Shown here: positions 56,873-64,000 of the stretch, piece after piece
Layout of the letters: the number at the start of each line of letters is the position of its first letter
How positions within the stretch are numbered: the stretch's first letter is position 1
Source of the DNA: Maritimibacter alkaliphilus HTCC2654
GTDB taxonomy: Bacteria > Pseudomonadota > Alphaproteobacteria > Rhodobacterales > Rhodobacteraceae
DNA: 64,000 nucleotides
Assembly (NCBI RefSeq): GCF_000152805.1
Contig: NZ_CH902578.1
Span: 2,659,263 to 2,723,262 of the forward strand
Reading direction: 5' to 3'
The notes under the pieces: generated by a model
Seen by the model: the letters and a program-made list of their open reading frames with translations, nothing else
Told to the model about the DNA's origin: nothing
The model's database searches: none
Position numbers and translations under genes: made by a program

Positions 56873-58723
56873 TCATTCCGCCTTGGCCTTCCGTACCGTT
56901 ACGCGGTCCGGGGTCAACCGATAGCCAAGCCATGGTTGGTTTTCGATTATCGCATCGGCTTCCTCTGGCTCCCTGCCGCAGGAGGCCATTTTCTTTCGCA
57001 TAACCACTTTCGCGCGATTGACCCGTTGGCGAACGGCTTCGTCGCCATCTACCTTCAAAGCCTTCGTCAAGAAGTTCGTGTTGGCCAGCGGGTAGTCGAG
57101 AGGCATCAATCCCTGACCAGCCCCTTCGAGCCATTTGTCGGCCAACACAATCAACAGGTCAGCCGTTGCATTGCGTTCAATGAAAATACGGTCGTCGATC
57201 ACGACACGACGTCTTTGCGGATTCACTTCCATGACCATGGGCTTCGCAGGTTCGACAATGGGGCGAGATGAAACAGGGATATTTGGCAGGGCATTGGCTT
57301 TTTGCGCCTCACCGTAAAGCCTTGGCAGGCTTCCATCTGGAAAATCCTCCGCACTCTTTGCCTTCAACGTCGCGCGCATCACGTCGGACACGCCGATCCC
57401 GTGCCGTTTCAGCAACCGCGCGATCATTTCAATCGCTGTTTCAGTAGGCTGCGCCAAGTGAGCGACAGCGCTGATGACGGCAGGCAGGGCGCGTTCCAGT
57501 TCCGAGGGCGTGATGTGTTCATAGGCCCGGGCGCTTCGCAGGTAAGACAGTGCGACTTCTCGGTCTCGGACATCACTTCTGGTGTCGTCCATCAAGGCAA
57601 CCCGATAGGCCTCTTCCGGGTCAAACCTTTCCAGCCCTGCAGCCAGCACAGCAAAACGCCGGTCGATGCACTGCGAACACCGCCCGCAATGGATGTGCTG
57701 TTTGGTTTGATTGTGAACGTCGGCGCAACTGCGCGTCTGCGCGATCTGCTCGGACATGCCCAGGCGCGCCACCGTCTCGACGACTTCCTTCTTTGTTCGC
57801 CAGAAAAACGGATTGTCGATCCGGGTCTCGGATGCGAACACGCGACCCAGGAAATCCGAGAACCGGGATAGTGTTTGCGGATGGGTGGTCCGGGTCGCCC
57901 GTGTGCCGAGGACGTTGCCAACGGGCGACAGGTTCAGACTGACGACCCCGTTTTCGAAGAAAGAAACCCGGTTCAGACCGAATGCCCTTGCCGTCACAGC
58001 ACCCAAGGCCGCGAAAAGAAACGACCTTGCCCGATGTGTTCCTTCCTTGAGGCCCCTGCCAACCATCTGGACCTGCACCGGGATATGGCGGCAACTGTTC
58101 TCACCAAACTTCTCGGTCAATGTCTTGTGGAGTTGCCGCTGCACTGGCGCGATCTTCGACGCCGAGAAATGGCTGACCAGGGCGACGCGTTCGCCTCGCT
58201 CGGCGATTTCTTCAAGTGCCCCGGCAAAGGAATCGAGGCCGCCAGAGAACATCAGCACCCGCGTCGCCTGCCATGCGCTGCCCTCGTCGAACTTGAAGAA
58301 CAATGATCGCTCGGCCTCGCCATCCTCTTTGGCGACGAACCGGAACACGAAGCGATCTCCGGACAGGAACATCAGCATTTCTTCAAGCGCCAGGACGACG
58401 TCTTCGCTTTGCCAGAAGGCGCGGTCCCGAACAGGCATATCAACCTGGAAATGTCGGTGCCACATCTTGCCCATCTGCTGATCTGCCGTTCCACCGCGAC
58501 TGACGGCAGCATCGGCCCCGTAGACCACGGCTGCGACTTCCAGCAGGTCCAAAGCGCGGTCCGGCAAGTCGGCCACAAGCTGCGCGTTCAGGTGGCTGAT
58601 GCAGACCTTGACGCCAGCCGGGTTCCCATCAATCTCAAGACGCAATTGGGCATCGCCGCCGCTCTTGGTCAGCGGCGGCAGGCATCGGACCCGACGCTCA
58701 GACGGGATCGCGCCGCCGACCAA
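56873..58723 (-). CDS. QueC-like PP-loop ATPase fused to a winged-helix-like tail (QatC-type defence protein candidate)
   Basis: A 616-residue protein. After an ~150-residue N-terminal extension comes a PP-loop SGGLDS (160-165), then RARSFLFAALGA and ENGVVSLNLSP, which are features of QueC/QatC proteins. A zinc site follows with Cys333 and C-x2-C-x2-C (Cys346, 349, 352), the QueC layout. The last ~130 residues look like an OmpR-type winged helix (VNRAKVVMRKKM then ENQPWLGYRLTP). QueC normally makes 7-cyano-7-deazaguanine, but the added domains, position in a defence-rich island and pairing with a small unknown gene argue against ordinary queuosine synthesis. TTG 58723 is the start, with TGAGG seven bases upstream; it overlaps the upstream gene by 26 bp. 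Confidence 0.8.
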   Translation of the reverse strand: MVGGAIPSERRVRCLPPLTKSGGDAQLRLEIDGNPAGVKVCISHLNAQLVADLPDRALDLLEVAAVVYGADAAVSRGGTADQQMGKMWHRHFQVDMPVRDRAFWQSEDVVLALEEMLMFLSGDRFVFRFVAKEDGEAERSLFFKFDEGSAWQATRVLMFSGGLDSFAGALEEIAERGERVALVSHFSASKIAPVQRQLHKTLTEKFGENSCRHIPVQVQMVGRGLKEGTHRARSFLFAALGAVTARAFGLNRVSFFENGVVSLNLSPVGNVLGTRATRTTHPQTLSRFSDFLGRVFASETRIDNPFFWRTKKEVVETVARLGMSEQIAQTRSCADVHNQTKQHIHCGRCSQCIDRRFAVLAAGLERFDPEEAYRVALMDDTRSDVRDREVALSYLRSARAYEHITPSELERALPAVISAVAHLAQPTETAIEMIARLLKRHGIGVSDVMRATLKAKSAEDFPDGSLPRLYGEAQKANALPNIPVSSRPIVEPAKPMVMEVNPQRRRVVIDDRIFIERNATADLLIVLADKWLEGAGQGLMPLDYPLANTNFLTKALKVDGDEAVRQRVNRAKVVMRKKMASCGREPEEADAIIENQPWLGYRLTPDRVTVRKAKAE

Positions 58724-59477
58724 GCTCGGACCTCATTTTCTTGAATGCATAATCGGTGAAACGGTTGATGGCGTCCTGATCCAGCGCTTGACGCTGCCAG
58801 ACGGTTTTGCCGAACCACCCGCCCGCGAACTCTTGCACGATGCGCGAGGCCTCATAGCTGTGTTGAGCAAGTGCCTGCTGGAAAGCGACGCGCTGGGCAT
58901 CTGTCGCAAAGCGCCGATCCTGCCCGATATGATTGGCCAGTTCGCGGCTAAGGTAATAGTCCAGCGACCGGTATGTCAGCCGCGCAAAGAAGTCCCGTGC
59001 CAATGTGGCGAAGCGGTCGCCCGAGGCAAATTCGCCAAGCGCCATGCGGATTTCCTGCGACGTCGGTTCGAACAGGCTCGGCAGGCGATTCCGCAAATGC
59101 ACAGACAGCGTTTCGAGCAGGGCTGACTTGGCCAGCAAGCCCGCGTCCGATGCCTGCCCGGTGGCAAAGCTTTGTCGTTCGATTGCAGCATCCAACCCAG
59201 CCAGCAGGCTTGCCACCGACGTCAGTGGGCTATCGCCGCAACCCAGGTCGGCCAAGGCGTCCTCGAATCCCGGCGCACGCGCCAGAAGCGGCAGACGAAC
59301 TAAAAGCGCTGCCACGAACTGGAAGCGCGGGTCTTTGCTGGCAAGGGAAAGGTCTCGCTCCGAGGCTTTGGCCGCCGCCTCGGCGATCACGTCAACCGAC
59401 GCACCAGAATCAATCAGCCCAACGACATCGCGCCACTTTTTCGACCGTGGCAACGCGCCGAGCCGAATATGGCCCAT
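58698..59477 (-). CDS. Unknown protein, partner of the QueC-like gene
   Basis: A 259-residue, mostly helical and Leu/Ala-rich protein with no recognised domain. It begins MGHIRLGALPRSKKW, so Gly is exposed if the initiator Met is removed; the tail is basic (SELGRRRDPV). ATG 59477 has a GGGAGA ribosome binding site; an upstream in-frame start is less likely. Its 3' end overlaps the QueC-like gene by 26 bp, so the two proteins are made together and probably act together. It could be the protein substrate or regulatory subunit of the QueC-like enzyme (inference). Confidence 0.75.
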   Translation of the reverse strand: MGHIRLGALPRSKKWRDVVGLIDSGASVDVIAEAAAKASERDLSLASKDPRFQFVAALLVRLPLLARAPGFEDALADLGCGDSPLTSVASLLAGLDAAIERQSFATGQASDAGLLAKSALLETLSVHLRNRLPSLFEPTSQEIRMALGEFASGDRFATLARDFFARLTYRSLDYYLSRELANHIGQDRRFATDAQRVAFQQALAQHSYEASRIVQEFAGGWFGKTVWQRQALDQDAINRFTDYAFKKMRSELGRRRDPV

Positions 59478-59603
59478 GACAGTCTCCCTATCGTGTTGAC
59501 GCTGGCGCAACCTGTGCGGGAAAGCAACGGAAATCAGAGATCAAATTCTTACCCTGCGCTTACCCGGTCAAACGGACAAGCTGCGCATCGTGAGATAAGT
59601 CTT

Positions 59604-59659
59604 TGATTTCAGTGGTGAGCCGTGCAGGATTCGAACCTGCGACCCACTGATTAAAAGTC
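59604..59659. repeat. attR: 3' end of the intact tRNA-Lys gene
   Basis: Right copy of the 56-bp direct repeat. It overlaps 59613-59659 of the functional tRNA, so integration preserved a complete tRNA gene at this end. Confidence 0.95.
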
Positions 59660-59688
59660 AGTTGCTCTACCAACTGAGCTAACGGCCC
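59613..59688 (-). tRNA. tRNA-Lys (anticodon UUU)
   Basis: A 76-base tRNA read on the minus strand: acceptor stem GGGCCGT pairing with ACGGCTC, D arm GCTCAGTTGGTAGAGC, anticodon arm CTGACTTTTAATCAG with UUU, and T arm GCAGGTTCGAATCCTGC. The CCA end is encoded. Its 3' half is the island attachment site. Confidence 0.97.
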
Positions 59689-59774
59689 ACTGCGGAGGGC
59701 TGACTAAGGTGCGGGGGGCGGGTGGTCAAGAGAAAAAACCGCATTCTCTTTCATTCATTTCTCACGAGGCGTAT

Positions 59775-60617
59775 ATGCGCGCCATGAGCGATCTGCCGAC
59801 CGATACGGGCCTGCCCTTCATGAAGTGGCACGGGGCCGGAAATGACTTCGTGATCTTCGATTCACGGGGGCGATCGGCTGTGACCACCGAAGCTCTGGCG
59901 CGCGGGCTGGGCGACCGGCACCGCGGCGTGGGATTCGACCAGCTCGCCGAGATTCGCGACAGTGACGTGGCGGACATCGACCTCGACTTCTGGAACAGCG
60001 ACGGCAGCCGGGCGGGGGCCTGCGGGAACGCGACCCGTTGCGTGGCGCGGTATCTGTTCGACCAGACCGGGAAAGAGGCGCTCACGATCCGCACGACTCG
60101 CGGTGTGCTCGAAGCGCGTCTGGCCGAGGGCGAGGTTCATGTGAACATGGGCCATCCCCAGACGATGTGGGACGAGATCCCGTTGTCCAAGCCGATGGAC
60201 ACCGCGCATCTGCCGCTGGACTGTGATCCGATGGCCGTCGGCATGGGCAACCCGCACGCGGTGTTCTTCGTGGATGACGTGGGCGCGGTGGATGTCGAAG
60301 CGCGGGGCCGGGCGGTCGAGTTCGATCCGCTTTTCCCGCAACGCACGAATGTCGAGTTCGCCGAGGTCCGGTCGCGGGACGAGATTCGGATGAGGGTCTG
60401 GGAACGTGGCACGGGCATCACGCTCGCCTGCGGGTCCGGGGCCTGTGCGACCGCCGTGGCCGCGGCGGAACGGGGCCTGACCGAGCGCAAGGTTCGGATG
60501 GAGGTTGACGGCGGCTGGCTGACGCTCGACTGGCGCGACGATGGGGTCTGGATGACCGGGCCGACCGCGCATGTGTTCGACGCCACCCTGACGAAAGCCT
60601 TTCTGGAGTCGCTGTGA
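59775..60617 (+). CDS. dapF: Diaminopimelate epimerase
   Basis: A 280-residue enzyme that converts LL- to meso-diaminopimelate for lysine and peptidoglycan. Both catalytic cysteines are in their motifs, GACGNATRC and ACGSGACA, and the N-terminal [14 protein letters not shown] is typical. ATG 59775 is chosen over 59784 because a GAGG box sits five bases before it. Its stop overlaps the mtaB start. Confidence 0.97.
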   Translation: MRAMSDLPTDTGLPFMKWHGAGNDFVIFDSRGRSAVTTEALARGLGDRHRGVGFDQLAEIRDSDVADIDLDFWNSDGSRAGACGNATRCVARYLFDQTGKEALTIRTTRGVLEARLAEGEVHVNMGHPQTMWDEIPLSKPMDTAHLPLDCDPMAVGMGNPHAVFFVDDVGAVDVEARGRAVEFDPLFPQRTNVEFAEVRSRDEIRMRVWERGTGITLACGSGACATAVAAAERGLTERKVRMEVDGGWLTLDWRDDGVWMTGPTAHVFDATLTKAFLESL

Positions 60618-61879
60618 TGACGGCGCAGCCCCCCATCTTCGCGACCCTTGGTTGTCGCCTGAACGCCTATGAGACCGAGGCGATGAAGACGCTTGCGGAA
60701 GGGGCGGGGGTCGAAGGTGCCGTGGTGGTGAACACCTGCGCCGTGACGGCGGAAGCCGTGCGCAAGGCGCGGCAGGAAATCCGGCGGTTGCGGCGCGAGA
60801 ACCCCGAGGCGAAGCTGATCGTTACGGGCTGTGCCGCCCAGACCGAGCCCGAGACGTTCGCGGGTATGGCCGAGGTCGATCTGGTCGTCGGCAATGCCGA
60901 AAAGATGGAGCCTGCCACCTGGGCGCGGCTCGGCCCCGATTTCGTGGGCGAGACCGAGCGGGTTCAGGTCGACGACATCATGTCGGTGACAGAAACAGCC
61001 GGGCACCTGATCGACGGGTTCGGTACGCGCAGCCGGGCCTACGTGCAGGTTCAGAACGGCTGCGATCATCGCTGCACCTTCTGCATCATCCCCTATGGCC
61101 GGGGCAATTCGCGTTCGGTCCCGGCGGGCGTCGTGGTCGATCAGATCAAGCGGCTGGTGGACAAAGGGTTCAACGAGGTCGTTCTGACGGGCGTGGACCT
61201 GACGTCATGGGGTACCGATCTGCCGGGCGAGCCGCGTCTGGGCGATCTGGTCATGCGCATCCTGCGGCTGGTGCCCGACCTGAACCGCCTGCGCATCTCG
61301 TCCATCGATTCCATCGAGGCGGACGAGAACCTGATGCTCGCCATCGCGACCGAGCCGCGCCTGATGCCCCACCTGCACCTGAGCCTTCAGCACGGCGACG
61401 ACCTGATCCTCAAGCGAATGAAACGGCGGCATCTGCGCGACGACGCCATCGCCTTTTGCGAAGAGGCGCGAAAGCTGCGTCCCGGCATCACCTTCGGCGC
61501 GGACATCATTGCGGGCTTCCCGACCGAGACCGACGCGCATTTCGAGAACTCGCTGAAGCTGGTCGAGGACTGCGACCTGACGTGGCTCCACGTCTTTCCC
61601 TATTCCGCGCGTGAGGGCACGCCTGCCACGCGCATCCCGCAGAAGGTGAACGGCACGATCATAAAGGACCGTGCCGCGCGGCTGCGTGAGGCGGGCGACG
61701 CGGCGGTAATCCGGCACCTGACAGCGCAGGTCGGCCAGACCCATGCCGTGCTTATGGAGAACCCGCGCATGGGGCGGACCGAGCATTTCGCCGAAGTCGT
61801 CTTCGACAACGATCAGACCGAGGGCGACATCGTGAGCGCCACGATCAAAGGTTTTGCTAACGGTCAGTTGGTCGCCTGA
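60617..61879 (+). CDS. mtaB: tRNA (t6A37) methylthiotransferase MtaB
   Basis: A 420-residue radical-SAM enzyme adding a methylthio group to t6A37 of tRNA. It has the UPF0004 domain Cys residues (TLGCRLN, NTCAVT, GCAAQ), the radical-SAM cluster motif C-x3-C-x2-C (CDHRCTFC), SIDSIE and a C-terminal TRAM-like region. Length and order match MtaB. It is coupled to dapF by a TGATG overlap and to the next gene in the same way. Confidence 0.95.
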   Translation: MTAQPPIFATLGCRLNAYETEAMKTLAEGAGVEGAVVVNTCAVTAEAVRKARQEIRRLRRENPEAKLIVTGCAAQTEPETFAGMAEVDLVVGNAEKMEPATWARLGPDFVGETERVQVDDIMSVTETAGHLIDGFGTRSRAYVQVQNGCDHRCTFCIIPYGRGNSRSVPAGVVVDQIKRLVDKGFNEVVLTGVDLTSWGTDLPGEPRLGDLVMRILRLVPDLNRLRISSIDSIEADENLMLAIATEPRLMPHLHLSLQHGDDLILKRMKRRHLRDDAIAFCEEARKLRPGITFGADIIAGFPTETDAHFENSLKLVEDCDLTWLHVFPYSAREGTPATRIPQKVNGTIIKDRAARLREAGDAAVIRHLTAQVGQTHAVLMENPRMGRTEHFAEVVFDNDQTEGDIVSATIKGFANGQLVA

Positions 61880-62499
61880 TGCACCCGAACCCGGCCTTCC
61901 GCAAAGCCGATACGGCCCGCAACCTCGCCTTCGCACGCGAACGCAGTTTCGGCATCCTCAGCATCAACGGTGCGGACGGGCCGCTCATGGCGCATGTGCC
62001 GTTCAACCTGAACGAAGACGGCTCTATCGCCGCCATGCACCTCGTCCGCTCTAACCCGATTCTCGCCGCGCTGGACGCGCCGACGAAAGCCGTGATCGTG
62101 GTGAACGGGCCGGACGGCTATGTCTCGCCCGATTGGTACGGGATGGAGGATCAGGTGCCGACGTGGAATTACGTCGCCGTTCACCTGCGCGGGACACTGG
62201 AAAAGCGGCCGGCCGATGTGCTGCCGGGGATGCTTGCGTTTCAGTCCTATGCCTTCGAGTCGCGGATCAAGGGCAAGACACCTTGGGCACCCGACAAGAT
62301 GACGCCCGAGGTGTTCGAGAAAATGCAGCGCGCCATCGTGCCCATTCGCCTGCATGTCGAAACCGTCGACGGAACGTGGAAGCTGGGTCAGAACAAACCG
62401 CCGCCCGCGCGTCTGTCGGCGGCTGCCAAGCTAAAGAAAGGGTTCGGGCAGGAGCTCAAGGTGCTCTCGGCACTCATGCGCCGCCCCGATCTGGACTGA
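61879..62499 (+). CDS. FMN-binding PaiB-like protein (annotated negative transcriptional regulator family)
   Basis: A 206-residue protein of the PaiB/FMN-binding split-barrel family: MHPNPAFRKAD at the start, GPLMAHVPFNLNEDG, a VVNGPDGYVSPDWYG motif, VPTWNYVAVHLRG and a C-terminal MQRAIVPIRLHVETVDG-type strand ending KLGQNKP. B. subtilis PaiB is linked to sporulation regulation; here a flavin-binding or stress role is more likely. It overlaps mtaB by one base. Confidence 0.9.
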   Translation: MHPNPAFRKADTARNLAFARERSFGILSINGADGPLMAHVPFNLNEDGSIAAMHLVRSNPILAALDAPTKAVIVVNGPDGYVSPDWYGMEDQVPTWNYVAVHLRGTLEKRPADVLPGMLAFQSYAFESRIKGKTPWAPDKMTPEVFEKMQRAIVPIRLHVETVDGTWKLGQNKPPPARLSAAAKLKKGFGQELKVLSALMRRPDLD

Positions 62500-62557
62500 T
62501 GAATAAGATTGGACAGGATCGCGGCGAGGCCCTAGGCTCAATGTGAAGGAGATTCAC

Positions 62558-62839
62558 ATGCCGCTGCCCCTTGTCCCCATCGCCGTCTACGCCGCGACCT
62601 ACGGGTCTCTGGCCCTCGCCACTTGGAAAGTCGCGCAAAAGGTCGAACGCGGGCGTCGCGACCAGCGGGCCGAGGATGCGCTGGACGACGTGCAGGAGGG
62701 GTTGACGATCCGTCGCGAAACGGACCAAGCAAACGGCACGGCCCGCATCCGGCGGGTGTTCCGGTTTTCGGATGACGGCTCTGCCTTCGAACTGGATGCA
62801 ACGCTATTGGGCCGCGTGAAATTCAAGAAGGTTCCCTGA
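62558..62839 (+). CDS. Small membrane-associated protein of unknown function
   Basis: A 93-residue protein with one N-terminal hydrophobic segment (PIAVYAATYGSLALATWKVA) followed by a charged soluble part. No family recognised. ATG 62558 has a GAAGGAG box; an in-frame GTG at 62543 would add five residues. It is coupled to the GST gene by a TGATG overlap. Confidence 0.75.
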   Translation: MPLPLVPIAVYAATYGSLALATWKVAQKVERGRRDQRAEDALDDVQEGLTIRRETDQANGTARIRRVFRFSDDGSAFELDATLLGRVKFKKVP

Positions 62840-63447
62840 TGATGCAGCTTGTTGGTAACCCCGCCTCGCCCTTCGTGCGCAAGGTGCGCGTGATGCTGAT
62901 CGAAACCGGGCAGACGGACGAGGTCGAGATGATCGAGACCGTCACCACCGCCGTCGACCCATCGCCCGAAGCGACCGCCGCGAACCCGCTCAAGAAGATC
63001 CCGGCGCTGATCCGGCCTGATGGTTGCACGCTTTACGACAGCCGGGTCATCACCCGGTTCCTCGACGCGCGTGCAGATGCGAACCTGTATAAAAACAATC
63101 GGTTGTGGGAAATTCTGACGCTCGAAGCCACGGCGGACGGCCTTCTCGATGCCTCTGTTCTCATGGTCTACGAGGGGCGCGTGCGGCCCGAAAACATGCA
63201 ATACGAAGGCTGGGTCGAGGCGCAGTGGGGCAAGGTCGAAGGCGCGCTCGACGCCATCGAAGCCCGCTGGATGAGCCACCTGCGCGGACCCATCGACGCC
63301 GGTCAGATCGCGGTCGGCTGCGCGCTGGGCTATCTCGATTTCCGCCACGGCGCCCGCGAATGGCGCAAGGGCCGCGGCGCGTTGGACGACTGGTACGCGG
63401 CGTTCGCGGAACGGCCGAGCATGAAGGCGACGATGCCGACAGGCTAG
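62839..63447 (+). CDS. Glutathione S-transferase
   Basis: A 202-residue GST-fold protein. The N-terminal thioredoxin-like domain has NPASPFVRKVRVMLIETG and the cis-Pro/glutathione site KKIPALIRPDG then LYDSRVITRFLD. A helical C-terminal domain follows. It belongs to the group with an N-terminal Ser where others have Tyr or Cys. Substrate not determinable. It starts on the stop of the preceding small gene. Confidence 0.9.
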   Translation: MMQLVGNPASPFVRKVRVMLIETGQTDEVEMIETVTTAVDPSPEATAANPLKKIPALIRPDGCTLYDSRVITRFLDARADANLYKNNRLWEILTLEATADGLLDASVLMVYEGRVRPENMQYEGWVEAQWGKVEGALDAIEARWMSHLRGPIDAGQIAVGCALGYLDFRHGAREWRKGRGALDDWYAAFAERPSMKATMPTG

Positions 63448-63678
63448 GGCAGGGGTGTTTTCCTGACAAAATCGCTCGCGTTTTTTCCGGTTCAGGCTGC
63501 GTCAGGACGCCACACCGCAATCCGTTTAATCCGGGCTTGAATCTCACCTTTGAGGGCTAATGCCTTCTGGACGGGTGCAATTCTAGGCGCTAAACACCGC
63601 CGCGATGGGCTACGGGCAACTGCGGCCTTCAAGGGACGTGTCAGCCGCGCACGCGGCTTGGGAAAGGGAGAAACTCTC

Positions 63679-64000
63679 GTGTCACACGCAGACGATCACG
63701 AAGGGACCCGCCGGGATTTCCTCTACTATGCGACCGCCGGTGCCGGCGTCGTTGCGACCGGTGCCGCCGTATGGCCGCTGGTCAACCAGATGAACCCCTC
63801 GGCGGACGTGCGGGCGCTGGCTTCGATCCGCGTCGACGTCTCGGGTATCGCCGAAGGCAGCCAGCTTACGGTTCAGTGGCTCGGCAAGCCGGTCTTCATC
63901 CGCAACCGGACGCAGGAAGAGATCGACGCGGCCCGCGAAACCCCGATCGACGATCTTCCCGATCCGATCGCGCGCAACCAGAACCTCGGTGGCGAAGAGC
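63679..64000 (+). CDS. petA: Ubiquinol-cytochrome c reductase iron-sulfur (Rieske) subunit, 3' partial
   Basis: The first 107 codons are in the window; the Rieske 2Fe-2S domain lies beyond it. GTG 63679 opens a protein beginning [20 protein letters not shown], a Tat signal (R-R-D-F-L) and transmembrane anchor typical of cytochrome bc1 Rieske proteins. As remembered it closely matches Rhodobacter PetA (INQMN..SADV..ASI.VDVS). A GGGAG box precedes the start. petB and petC would be expected next. Confidence 0.95.
   Translation, partial: MSHADDHEGTRRDFLYYATAGAGVVATGAAVWPLVNQMNPSADVRALASIRVDVSGIAEGSQLTVQWLGKPVFIRNRTQEEIDAARETPIDDLPDPIARNQNLGGEE

Larger units (their letters stand above)
45749..59659. 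mobile_element. Genomic island integrated in the 3' end of tRNA-Lys(UUU)
   Basis: The element is bounded by a perfect 56-bp direct repeat (45749-45804 and 59604-59659) covering the 3' part of tRNA-Lys plus nine bases beyond it. An integrase gene lies 165 bp inside the left repeat. Contents in order: integrase, an unassigned 313-bp stretch, an acidic membrane-anchored protein, type III Res, type III Mod, two small DNA-binding proteins, a second tyrosine recombinase, a QueC-like protein and its partner. Parts of it (about 47.1-49.5 kb and 53.1-53.9 kb) are visibly AT-richer than the flanking chromosome. No replication, conjugation or phage structural genes are seen, so it is probably mobilised by integrase alone with outside help. 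Confidence 0.93.

Noticed and set aside
56873-59477. Canonical Qat system (QatABCD)
   Set aside because: No QatA-type ATPase and no TatD-like QatD are nearby; only a QueC-like protein and one unknown partner are present.

Overview
The window is GC-rich, densely packed alphaproteobacterial chromosome, most likely from the Rhodobacterales (Roseobacter/Rhodobacter relatives). The evidence is a PetA/Rieske start that closely matches Rhodobacter PetA as I remember it, an IalB-family periplasmic protein, a dapF-mtaB housekeeping run, a CobF-type aerobic cobalamin enzyme, a LigM-like demethylase paired with a MetF-like reductase, and a GC-rich intergenic repeat of the kind scattered through Rhodobacterales genomes. 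No species can be named from sequence alone.

Layout. 1-21.5 kb: a two-partner secretion locus made of the 3' 19 kb of a giant secreted exoprotein (TpsA, over 6,300 residues, 5' end outside the window), its outer-membrane transporter (TpsB) and an IalB-like periplasmic protein. 21.5-26 kb: cobF, then a LysR regulator with two DNA-binding domains divergent from a ligM-metF C1-transfer operon ending in a good terminator. 26-36.5 kb: surface and secretion functions, namely a KpsM/KpsE/KpsT-type capsule exporter, a large beta-propeller/RTX protein, a serralysin-like RTX metalloprotease, UDP-galactopyranose mutase and a divergent DgoK-like kinase. 36.5-39.4 kb: modE-modA-modB-modC for molybdate uptake, with a perfect palindromic Mo-box candidate in front of modA. 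39.5-45.6 kb: manC, a PAP2 phosphatase, a small membrane protein, a LysR/oxidoreductase divergent pair, a DUF4386 membrane protein and a Flp-pilin-like small protein.

45.75-59.66 kb is a genomic island in the 3' end of a tRNA-Lys(UUU) gene. It is bounded by a perfect 56-bp direct repeat: a displaced tRNA 3' fragment on the left and the intact tRNA on the right. It carries a P4-type tyrosine integrase at the left end, a type III restriction-modification operon (mod-res) coupled to an undescribed acidic tail-anchored protein, a second module (two small DNA-binding proteins and a second tyrosine recombinase), and at the right end a two-gene operon of an uncharacterised Met-Gly-starting protein and a QueC-like PP-loop/zinc protein fused to a winged-helix-like tail. 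That last pair is the best candidate for a little-described defence system.

59.7-64 kb: core genes dapF, mtaB, a PaiB-like flavin protein, a small membrane protein, a glutathione S-transferase and the start of petA, most of them joined by overlapping stop/start codons.

How they fit together: outside the island the window is dominated by cell-surface biology (giant exoprotein, RTX proteins, capsule export, Galf and GDP-mannose precursors), consistent with adhesion or biofilm life. The island adds phage and plasmid defence.
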